64,000 nt of DNA from Tolypeutes matacus (taxonomy: Eukaryota; Chordata; Mammalia; Cingulata; Chlamyphoridae), in the NCBI GenBank assembly GCA_026826555.1, contig JAKSZT010053764.1:15388282-15452281 (forward strand), in the 5' to 3' direction. The first letter of the stretch is position 1. Each line of letters starts with the position of its first letter. The position numbers and the translations under genes are program-made. Positions 55,461-64,000 of this stretch are shown here, piece by piece. Below the pieces are notes generated by a model, which ran no database searches, was not told the DNA's origin, and worked only from the letters and a program-made list of their open reading frames with translations.

Positions 55461-56290
55461 AGGTCCAGGCTGCTGTACAAGCTGCACTACCACATGGGCC
55501 ATATGATCCAGAAGATCCAATGGTGGTGGAAGTTTCAGCGGCAAACAGAGATGATGTCTGGGGCCTTCGGCAAGCCCCTATAGGAGAATCACAACGCAGA
55601 CCCTTAGGATTTTAGAGCAAAGTCCTGCCATCTTCTGCAGATAACTACTTTCCTTTTGAGAAACAGCTTTTGGCCTACTACTGGGCCTTAGTAGAGACTG
55701 AACGTTTAGCCATGGGCCATCAAGTTACCATGAGACCTGAGTTGCCTATCATGAGCTAGGTATTGCCTAACCCAACAAACCATAAAGTTAGGTGTGCACA
55801 GCAGCACTTCATAATAAAGTAGAAGTGGTATATACAAGACAGGGCTCAAGTGAGTCCTGAAGGCACAAGTTACATGAGGAAGTAGCCCAAATGCCCATGG
55901 TCACCACCCCTACTATATTACCTTCTCTTTCCCAGCCCACAGCTATGGCCTCTTGTGGAGTCCCTTATAATCAGCTGACTGAGGAAGAGAAAACTTGGGC
56001 CTGGTTTACAGATAGTTCTACATGATAGCAGGTACTACCTGAAAGTGGACAACTGCAGCACAGCAGCCCTCTTCTGGGACATCCCTGAAGAACAGTGGTG
56101 AAGGCAAATCCTTCCAGTGGGCAGAATTTCGAGCAGTGCACCTCATTTTTCATTTGGCTTGGAAGAAGAAACGGCTAAAGGTCTGTTTGTATACTGATTC
56201 ATAGGCTGTTGCCAATGGTTTGGCTGGATGGTCAGGGACTTGGAAGGAACATGATTGGAAAATATGTGACAAAGAGGTCTGAGGAAGAGG
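55460..56290 (+). pseudogene. ERVL connection and RNase H remnant
   Basis: Coding-like sequence between RT and integrase, with pieces such as ADNYFPFEKQLLAYYWALVE at about 55639-55698 and a TDSST-like RNase H piece at about 56010-56024. There are several stops and no intact frame over 60 aa on the sense strand. Confidence 0.75.
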
Positions 56291-56291
56291 T

Positions 56292-57182
56292 ATGTGGATA
56301 GACCTTCCTGAGTGGGTGAAAATATTTGTGTCCCATGTGAATGCTCACCAGAGGGTGACTTCAGCAAAGGAAGATTTTAATAATCAAGTGGATAAGATGA
56401 CCCACTCTGTGGATAGCACTCAGCCTCTTTCCCCAGCACTCCTGTCATTGCCCAATGGGCTCATGAACAAAGTGGCCATGGAGGTAGGGATGGAGGTTAT
56501 GTATGGGCTCAGCAATATGGACTTCCCCTCACCAAGGCCTACTTGACTACAGCCACCACTGAGTGTCCAATCTGCCACCAGCAGAGACCCAGACTTAGCT
56601 GTTATGGCACCATTTCCTAAGGTGAGCAGCCTGCTACATGGTAGCAGGTTGATTACATGGGATCACTTTCACGATGGAAGGGGCAGCGATTTGTTTTAAC
56701 TGGAATAGATACATACTCCAGATATGGGCTTGCACTTCCTGTTCACAATGCTTCTTCCAAAATGGCCATTCATGGACTTACTGAATGCCTTATCTACCGC
56801 CATGGCATTCCACATAGCATTGCTTCTGATCAAGGAACCCATTTCATAGCAAATGATGTGCAGGAATGGGTACATGCCCATGAATTTACTGGTCTTACCA
56901 TATTTCCCATCATCTTGAAGCAGCTGGATTGATAGAATGGTGGAACGGCCTTTGAAGACTCAATTACGGAGCCAACTAGTTGGCAATACCTTGCAGGGCT
57001 GGGGCAATGTTCTCCAGGAGGCTGTGTATGCTCTAAATCAGCATCCACTCTATGGTGCTGTTTCTCCCATAGACAGGATTCACAGGCCCAGGAATCAAGG
57101 GGTAGAAATGGGAGTGGCACCACCCACTACTACCCCTAGTGATCCATTAGGAAAATTCTTGCTTCCTGTCCCTGCACCTTAA
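56292..57182 (+). pseudogene. ERVL integrase remnant
   Basis: A C-x2-C pair (about 56557-56571) marks the zinc-binding start. The catalytic core is open from 56657 to 56932, with the first Asp in GIDTYSRYG and the second in ASDQGTHF. The third acidic residue lies just beyond in another frame (GAATGGTGG near 56934), so a frameshift and stop separate it from the first two. A C-terminal region with AVYALNQHP follows at about 57021-57050. Confidence 0.88.
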
Positions 57183-57199
57183 GCTCTGCTGGTCTACAG

Positions 57200-57674
57200 G
57201 TCTTAGTTTAAAAGGAGGAGTGATGCTACCAGGGAACACAACAATGATTCCATTGAACTGGAAGTTAAGACTGCCACCTGGCCACTTTGGGTTTTTGTGC
57301 CTTTGAATCAACAGGCAAAGAAGGGAATTACTGTACTGGCTGGGGTGATTGATCCTGACTATCAAGGGGAAATAGGACTACATCGACATAATGGGGGTAA
57401 AGAAGAGTTTGCCTGGAATGCAGGAGATCCTCTAGGGCGTCTCCTAGTCCTGCCATGCCCTGTGATTAAAGTCAATGGAAAACTGCAACAAACCAATTCA
57501 AGCAGGACTAACAATGGCCCAGAATCTTTGGAAATGAAAGTTTGGGTCACCCCACCAAGCAAAGAACCACAGCCAGCTGAAGTGCTTGCTGAAGGTAACG
57601 GGGACATGGAATGGGTAATGGAAGAAGGTAGTGATAAATATGAACTTCAACCACGTGACCAGATACAGAAATGA
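57200..57674 (+). pseudogene. ERVL dUTPase remnant, open frame of 125 codons
   Basis: The frame from 57297 to 57674 contains GVIDPDYQGEIGLHRHNGGK, the dUTPase substrate-binding motif with its Asp and Tyr, and GDPLGRLLVLPCPVI, the following motif. In exogenous and endogenous retroviruses the enzyme hydrolyses dUTP. The N-terminal part before 57297 is broken by stops. Its place after the integrase is the ERVL arrangement. It is the longest undisturbed piece of the provirus. Confidence 0.85.
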
Positions 57675-58022
57675 GGACTGTAATAGTCATGAACCCTTCC
57701 TTCCATGTTTCGTTATGAGTATGACTGTATATGTACACAAAACGAATTTCTTTGTTTTCTTCCCCAACCTTTTCCCCTATCATATGAAAAGCTGTATTAA
57801 TTCCATGTCATTATATTTAAGGATGTCAAGTTTAAGAGTGAATATTATCCAAGGACTTGCACCCTGTTCTGTGGGGAATTAATGCGTTTCCAGTTGTACA
57901 CAGGAGAGTTGAACATTGTTAGGTGAAAATATATATGTATGCTTGTCTGTTATTGTTTTTACTTAGAGACTAAGTATGGTTTAGGGTAATGTGTGTAATT
58001 GCCGAGCTGACAAGGGGTGGAC

Positions 58023-58469
58023 TGTGATGGTTAGGCTACTGTGTCAACTTGGCCAGGTAACTGTGTCCAGGTGTTTGTTCCAGCAAGCACTGGGCTAATT
58101 GTAATACAAGGACATTTATGGACTTTAGTCATCAATGAGTTTACTACATAGATAGCTAATTACATCTATGATAAACCAGGGAGACTGCCGTCAACAACGA
58201 GTGACATTTTATCCAATCAATGCCTTAAAAGGGGGAGTGATTTCAGCATTCAGAGAGAATTTCCCAGCTCATCCCTGGAAAGCCAACGTCTCCTGGAAAC
58301 TCATCAAGGACATTCGTTGGACTTTCATCAGAACCCCTGGTTTGCAGCCTACCTATGGTGTCTGGACTTGTGTATCCCCATGGTTATGTGAGAGAATTTT
58401 ATAAAATCTCATATTATTTACAGATATCTCCTGTTGATTATGTTTCCCTACAGAACTCTGACTAATACA
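58023..58469 (+). mobile_element. ERVL 3' LTR
   Basis: It begins TGTGATGGTTAGGC and ends CTCTGACTAATACA, directly after the polypurine tract AAGGGGTGG. Length 447 bp. The end is shared with the solo LTRs at 9057 and 37803. The frame of 78 aa inside it (58168-58404) is not a gene. Confidence 0.88.
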
Positions 58470-58477
58470 ACACACAT

Positions 58478-60880
58478 TTCACTAATTAACACAAATACAA
58501 AAACTCTACAAAATATTGGCAAACCAAACCCAGAAAAAAAAAATCATCACATTAACATACTAAAGGAAAATAATGATCATCTTAATAGATGTGGAAAACA
58601 CATCTGATGAAATTCAAATTCCATTACTGACAAAAAAGAATAGAGAAGAAAACACCCACTAAATATCTATATCTAACATTACAGTTATTCGTAACATTTT
58701 GAAAGTTTTCACTTGGAGGTTGTGCTAGTTTGTGTCTTTTGTAGACCCCAGAAATCCTATTCTTAAAGCAAACCCATTCCTGTGCCTGTAAACCTGTTGT
58801 AGATGGGACCTTTTGATTAGATTCAGTTACGGAACCATTTGATTAGATCATTTTTTATTAGAACATTTCAGTTAAGGATCTTTGATTAGATTACAGAACC
58901 CGGGGTGGTTCTTAATCCTTTACTGGTCTTTTTATAAATGGGAGAAACATGTCAAGACACACAGAGAAAAAGCCCAGGGACAGAGAGAAGGGATCCAGAA
59001 GCTCAAAGAGGAACTGAGGGGAGAGGAAGTCACAGAAAGAACAGCCAGAAGCTGAAGCAAGGAGACTAGGAAGAGCAGCAGATACCTTCAGGTGCCTTGT
59101 CATGTGAGAAAGGACTCCAGGAGGCCTGTCTCCCGATGATGCCTTGATCTGGACACTTTCACGGCCTCAGAACTGTAAGCTTTTAACCTCATATACTCCC
59201 ATTATAAAAGCCAATCCATTTCTGGTATATTGCTCCCAGCAGCTTTTAGCAAACTAAAACAGAGGTCAAGAGGGAAAGAAAAAGGGTTCCTGCTATCACT
59301 ATTTCTTTTCAACAATGTACTGAAGAGCCCAGCCAATGAATTAAGAGAAAGAAATCAAAGGTAAAGACAAAATATTATAATTCAGAGATGATGATTATAA
59401 TGCTCAAGATTTCCCCCAAAAAAACTACATATATATTAAAATTAAATTTAGTAAGAGCATGGGTTACTAGTATTCCTTTATACAAGTACTAAAGAGAAAA
59501 ATGAAATAAAAATAGTACTTACAATAACAAGGTTAAATAAGGTTAGCAAATATATATCTCTAGAGGGAATTACATCAGATTGAACCATATAAAATTGCCA
59601 ACATTTGAATATTTTCAACCTACAAAAACAAAAATTTCATAGTCCAATCTAATAAAAGCATGAGACAGAGACAGAGACATTAAAAAAACCTAAATAAATG
59701 GAGAGAGATTACATCCAGGGATTAGATTCAATGCAATACCTATTAAATTCCTAAGAGATTTTTATGTGGAAATTAGCATGATGATTGGAAAATTCAAATG
59801 AAAGTACACAGAGCCAAGAAGGAATAAGATCTTAAAGAATAAGGTAGGATGATCTGCTCTGCCAGATTATGAAAGTATGGAACTACTTACACAAAACAGA
59901 CCAATGATACAGAACAGAGACTAGAAGGAAGTATTAGATAAAAGGATACAACAGAAGTGATATTGAAGATCAATGTCGGGAGGGGGATAATTTGCTTTTC
60001 AACAAACGGTGTTAGGAAAATGATTATCCAAGTTAAACTACCAATGTATCGAGTTAAATTAGACCCTTATCTCACTTAACACAGACAAAACTACTCCAAG
60101 TGGATTAAAGAACTAGAGAAAAGCAAAATCACAAAGTTTTTAGAAGGTAAGAAAAAGACACTATGATCTCCAAGTAAGGAAAAGTTTCACAAGCAAAACC
60201 TAGAAAGTACAAACATAAGGGAGAAAAAAATGGATAAATTCAAGCACATTAAAATTAAGAAAACTTCTACTCAAACATCATAAACAGAAAAGAAAAGCCA
60301 TATGGTTGGAGGAGATATTCTCACCACATACAACTGACAAAAGTCTAGTTGCCACAATAAGAACTCCTAGAAAACAATAAGACAGATTACGCAATTAAAG
60401 AAAACAAATTCAGAAACATTAGGAATGCATACATTCATTACAAAAAATCCCCAAATTGTCAATAAGCATATGAAAAGGTCCTCAACCTAATTAGTCAGGA
60501 AAATCAAAGCCATAATAATATACTATTTTATTATACATTCACCTTACTAGTAAAAGCTAAAGTCTAACAAAACAAAATTAAATGTGGATGAGAATGCGGA
60601 GCAATGCTAACTCTCATACTGCCGTGAAAGTGTAATCTGGCACAACTACTTAAAAATATTTGGCCCTATCTACTAAAGCTGAAGATGCACAGATTCTACA
60701 ACCCTGCAATTATAATCCTAGACAATATGCACCCTAGAAAAACCAATGTACATGTGTACATAGGTACAAAAATGTCATGGCAGCACTGCTCACAACAGCT
60801 CAAAACCGGAAATAAAATAGCATCAATAGCAGAATGCATGCATACCTTCATCCTGATTATTTACCCACTCTTTCAAGTGA
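58478..60880 (+). mobile_element. Old L1 ORF2 fragment, split by a solo LTR
   Basis: Diverged L1 DNA (AATCATCACATTAACATACT, AACAATGTACTGAAGAGCCC, and CTCACTTAACACAGACAAAA) in the plus direction. It is interrupted at 58721-59261 by an LTR and resumes after it. It carries many stops. Confidence 0.75.
58721..59261 (+). mobile_element. Solo LTR with perfect 5-bp duplication
   Basis: It begins TGTGCTAGTTTGTGTC and ends TTTTAGCAAACTAAAACA. GAGGT lies on both sides (58716-58720 and 59262-59266) in L1 DNA. Same family as 6201-6840. TG...CA ends and the duplication show integrase-mediated insertion and later loss of the internal part. Confidence 0.88.
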
Positions 60881-61310
60881 GGAGAAAAGATTTCTAATCA
60901 TGGGGAAAAAATTACCATCCTAGTACTTCCTTTTTGGCTCTTGCATTCTTAACACTTCTAGTAAGAACTTAAATGATGGGAGAATAAAATACTTTACAGG
61001 ATAGTGTGCTTTACAATCCTGAGATAAATGTCACATAATTAGTCTGTCTATTGAACCACTATTTGCTTACCCGTAACTTCCATTTGATCGTAATGGAAGG
61101 GTGCTCCAGTCCAGCTGCACCTCAGAATCGCTCAGGGTAACATTTTTAAAAATATGCTATGAGTACTGTTACCTCCTTGTCTTGTGTACATACGCATTTT
61201 TAAAATACTTTTCTACACTCAAGAAAGTTTCAGACATTGCCAATTTATTTAGATGCTATCTCCTTTTTTCCCTTCATGATTTGTATCCATATCAGAATTT
61301 CAAGTTGTTT
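60881..61310. other. Intron sequence, no clear element
   Basis: A short stretch (61105-61150, CACCTCAGAATCGCTCAGGG) resembles a MER-type DNA element end. Otherwise nothing. Confidence 0.4.
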
Positions 61311-61406
61311 ATTTTATTTTATTACCGGGAGGTCCCGGGTATCGAACCCAGGTCCCTCCATATGGGAGACGGACGCCCAACCAGTTGAGCCACATCCGTC
61401 CCCCTC
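61311..61406 (-). mobile_element. Short DAS-type SINE
   Basis: ATTACCGGGAGGTCCCGGGT and a reversed tRNA-like body ending CACATCCGTCCCC. Flanks AAGTTGTTT and CAGTTGTTT share 8 of 9 bases. Confidence 0.9.
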
Positions 61407-61542
61407 CAGTTGTTTGTAGCTGAGCTATATCCTTAGTCTAGCAATACAATCACACCCATGTTTCCAGAATAAGTTCTGAAATCTATTTTCTAAGCTTTCT
61501 GCTGCTTCTCACAACATTCTTTTCCTTTATCTCAGGAGCCCA

Positions 61543-62340
61543 TGATGGCAGTTTGAAATGATTTTATGAATTCCAAAAAGAGAAAGATTATGCACCCCAC
61601 TCAACAACGGCTCCCTTGTCTCTTTGCTTCTTGTCTGCTCTTTTTTTCTTTCTTTCTTTAGGAGACACTAGGAACCGAATACAGGACCTCCCATGTGGGA
61701 GGCAGGCGCTCAAGTGCTTGAGTCACATCAACTTCCTGCTTGTTTTTTCTGCACGCTGTCTGCTCATTGTTTTTGCTTGCTGTCTGCTCATTGTTTGTCT
61801 TCTTTAGGAGGAACCTGGAACCAAACCCAAGACTTCCCATGTGGGAGGCGGGCGGTCAACTGCTTGAGCCACACCAGGTCCCTAAGATTATGTTTTTAAA
61901 CTAATCTATTCCTGTGGGTGCAATACCTTTGATTGCATTAAAATTTGGTTGATGTTCTTTGATTAGATTACTTGATAAGATCACTTTAGGGCTTTTGATT
62001 GGACTAAAGTGATTGGGGGCATGAAGCCCCCAAGAGGCTGGGCCCACAGATTAGGTCAAGAGGGGACAAGCTCTGCTATATGCCTGGTTGCTCACAGCTG
62101 AGCTCCGGGAACTGGGCTCCAAGAGATGGTGAGCCTGGAGGGGAAGGCTGAGACCTCAGCAGAGTCCAGTTGCCATCTTGCTTCCCCGGTTGACTTTGGT
62201 GAGAAAGCACCTCTTATGGTGCTTCGATTTGGACTTCTAATAGCCTTGGAATTGTTAAATTTTACCCAAAATATATCCCCTTTAAAAAAACTAATCCATT
62301 TCTGATACTTCATATTGGCAGCCCTTTGGCAAACTAAAAT
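61543..62340 (+). mobile_element. Solo LTR, ERVL/MaLR-like, split by a SINE
   Basis: The LTR starts TGATGGCAGTTTGAAATG and ends TTTGGCAAACTAAAAT. Flanks GCCCA and ACCCA suggest a 5-bp duplication with one change. The alignment to the other LTRs is only continuous when the SINE at 61593-61883 is removed, leaving about 507 bp. Confidence 0.78.
61593..61883 (-). mobile_element. Dimeric DAS-type SINE inside an LTR
   Basis: Two reversed tRNA-like units (GGAACCGAATACAGGACCTC and GGAACCAAACCCAAGACTTC) with a CTGCTCATTG-repeat spacer. The exact duplication AAGATTATG lies at 61584-61592 and 61884-61892. Confidence 0.92.
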
Positions 62341-62344
62341 ACCC

Positions 62345-62500
62345 ACAAACTTTTTCTGTAAGGGTCCAGGCAGTCAACAAATCAGGTTTTGTAAGCTAGA
62401 TGATCTCAGTCACAACTAATCAACAATACTGATGAGTACAAAGGCAGCTACACATAATCCACAAGTGTACTGCTACGTTCCAACAGAACTTTGTTTACAT
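62345..62500 (-). mobile_element. hAT-Charlie-type fragment, reversed
   Basis: CAAACTTTTTCTGTAAGGGT then GCAACTACTC-like CAGTCACAACTAATCAACAA and CCAACAGAACTTTGTTTACA mirror the element at 43266-43480. Diverged. Confidence 0.65.
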
Positions 62501-63287
62501 CTAAGAATTCATTCTAAGGGAGAAATGTACAAAGATGTACAAAGATACAAGGATGTTTACTGAAACATTACTTATATAAAAGAACTAGAAAGTTTAACAG
62601 ATTTTCTTTTTGTTAACAGTAAATTAGCTTGTATGTTATATATACATTACCATGCATAAAAAGTAAATCAGAAGAATCTGACAGAGAGAGAGAGCATTTT
62701 CTTAAGTGAAAAAAAGCTGTGAAACACTGCAAAGCACTATACCAACCAGGCGAAACATCTAAAAGCATTTCTTAAAGAACTAATGATAGCAATATCTGTG
62801 TCCTTTGGTACTTCAGGTAACATTTTAACATTTGAATTCTTTTTAATGAGCATGTTAAATTCTGTAAATTGAAGAAGATTGCTATGAAGGAAAATTTCAG
62901 CTAGCCTTAGAAGTCCAGCAGACACGTGGTTAGGTAGACATCTATTATTATTAAATCAACATAGATCCTTAAAGCAACAAACCTACTAAAATGCTTTTCA
63001 CATGATATTTAACTTCTAATAATCCAATGAGGTAAGTAAAAATTTCTGTTATAAAATACTCAGTTATTTCCAAGATGCTTTCAAATAACAGCTCCAATCT
63101 TCAAGTAGCACTGGAGATTTAACTGCCATTCTTAGCAAAAATTTCTCAAAAACATCTCCTTGAGTAAAGATATTTCCTATCCTTAAAAGGCACTGTCTTG
63201 TTACTAGGAAATGTGCTTAATACCTAAAAGTGATATTCCTTGATAAGTTCAAGAATTAAAAGGCAATGTTAGCACAGAGAAACTTAC
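62501..63287. other. Intron sequence next to Tudor exon
   Basis: A duplicated GATGTACAAAGAT (62533-62550) and a GA microsatellite (62680-62694). Nothing else recognised. Confidence 0.5.
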
Positions 63288-63506
63288 CCCAAGAAAATTT
63301 TCACTCGAAGTTCTTTTTTGGTCCTTGAAATCATCTTCAATGTGGTAATTTCAGCATCAAACCAAAAACCTCTGTCTCCAGGATTTTCTACATTGTAATT
63401 AACCATTACCACATCACCAATATTTAGTTCATTCCATTTCAAAGTAGTTCTAGCTCGTGGTCGAAGATCCTTGACTTTCATTTCTAGAGTACCACTCTCT
63501 GGATAT
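63288..63506 (-). CDS. UHRF2: UHRF2 internal exon, tandem Tudor domain part
   Basis: This is the most 5' UHRF2 exon in the window. Read on the minus strand it begins after a pyrimidine-rich tract ending in CAG and ends before GTAAGT. It holds 72 whole codons between split codons (1 nt before, 2 nt after). The peptide runs from YPESGTLEMKVKDLRPRAR through GDVVMVNYNVENPGDRGFWF to KKELRVKIFLG, which is the distinctive tandem Tudor region of UHRF2. In the UHRF family this domain reads the histone H3 tail methylated at lysine 9. The first whole codon (Tyr) probably corresponds to an aromatic-cage residue, which is an inference from the UHRF1 structure. There are no stops or frameshifts. The preceding exon (UBL domain and start of the Tudor module) lies beyond the right edge. 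The next exon is 21 kb away. Confidence 0.96.
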
Positions 63507-64000
63507 CTGAGGACGGAGAGAGAAGAACCATAGAACACTGCTTATGATTATTGCTAAAGAAGACTAAAATTAGATACAATGTATATAAAAATCTAATTGT
63601 GCAGAGTTAATCATACAGGTATAGAAAAGGAGAAAAAGTAAAACAGACTGCAGTTTTTTCAGTCTTTATGTTGCTCTCACCCATGTTCTGTGATGTTGAC
63701 AGATTGGTTTCCCTGTAAGTATGAGAATGAACCCTTTCCCCACAACCAGGAGACCTTGGAGATGCTGCACTCTTTATGGTTTTAGAGTTCCGGGCAAGTG
63801 CAAACCCCCATGTTTAAGAACCACCATCATATCTACTCTGAGGGGGTTGTTTGTGATTTTTCTAGAACACACAGATATGTAACATATCTATTCAGGCAAG
63901 TATTTCTGTTATAACCTGGATATACTGAATGAGAGATTGTATACTCTTCCTAAGAGCACTTATCAAGCAAATGACATAAAATCATGATTTAAGAGTTATT
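63507..64000. other. UHRF2 intron, right edge
   Basis: No exon or repeat recognised upstream of the first visible exon. Confidence 0.55.

Larger units (their letters stand above)
54826..58469 (+). mobile_element. Decayed ERVL provirus, 5' end missing
   Basis: In the plus direction the order is reverse transcriptase, RNase H/connection, integrase, dUTPase, a non-coding tail, a polypurine tract (58012-58020) and a 3' LTR. No gag, protease, env or 5' LTR is recognised. The dUTPase after the integrase and the lack of env are marks of the ERVL class (class III). It is antisense to UHRF2. Many stops and frameshifts mean no protein can be made in full. Confidence 0.9.

Noticed and set aside
57297..57674. 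Possible domesticated dUTPase gene
   Set aside because: The N-terminal part is broken by stops, and it is in place within a decayed provirus. There is no evidence of a promoter or of conservation.

Overview
This is a mammalian genomic window, almost certainly from a xenarthran and most likely an armadillo (Dasypus-like). The diagnosis rests on two things. First, about 25 copies of a tRNA-derived SINE of the DAS type occur here, recognisable by a 5' part like GGGAAGCGGATGTGGCTCA and a B box like GGTTCGATCCC. Second, there are L1 elements of a matching lineage with a shared 5'UTR and 3'UTR. I name the species by inference from the repeats, not from a search.

The only functional gene I can support is UHRF2 (an E3 ubiquitin ligase and reader of modified histone and DNA), on the minus strand. 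Seven consecutive internal coding exons are visible, at 63288-63506, 42040-42149, 35642-35828, 34711-34834, 34386-34493, 15675-15779 and 3206-3312. All have GT-AG borders and all seven join in phase. They encode the last part of the tandem Tudor domain, the PHD finger, the linker and the first part of the SRA domain. The start of the gene (UBL domain) lies beyond 64000. The end (rest of SRA, RING finger) lies to the left of position 1. Everything else is intron.

The introns are packed with retroelements. From left to right: 1-3205 has nothing recognisable. 3.3-15.7 kb holds L1 fragments in both directions, two ERVL-type LTRs, SINEs and an internally deleted L1. 15.8-34.4 kb holds L2 pieces, an unidentified retrocopy-like block, a near full-length L1 in the same direction as UHRF2 (18.2-24.7 kb), a MAD2L1 processed pseudogene with clear target-site duplications (27.1-28.4 kb), and a composite SINE insertion in an L2 (29.1-29.9 kb). 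35.8-42 kb holds two composite SINEs, an LTR, a 3'-end L1 and a LINE-tailed unit without L1 coding sequence. 42.2-63.3 kb holds old L1/HAL1-like DNA, a young 5'-truncated L1 inserted into a SINE, a decayed ERVL provirus (reverse transcriptase, RNase H, integrase, dUTPase, 3' LTR) and several solo LTRs.

The points most worth a second look are the tRNA-VNTR-tRNA composite SINEs, one of which sits in an insertion carrying 218 bp of extra upstream sequence between perfect 15-bp target duplications; the MAD2L1 retrocopy; the uniform orientation (antisense to UHRF2) of all seven recognised LTRs; and two retroposed segments whose source I could not identify. I found no new gene system, and I do not claim one.
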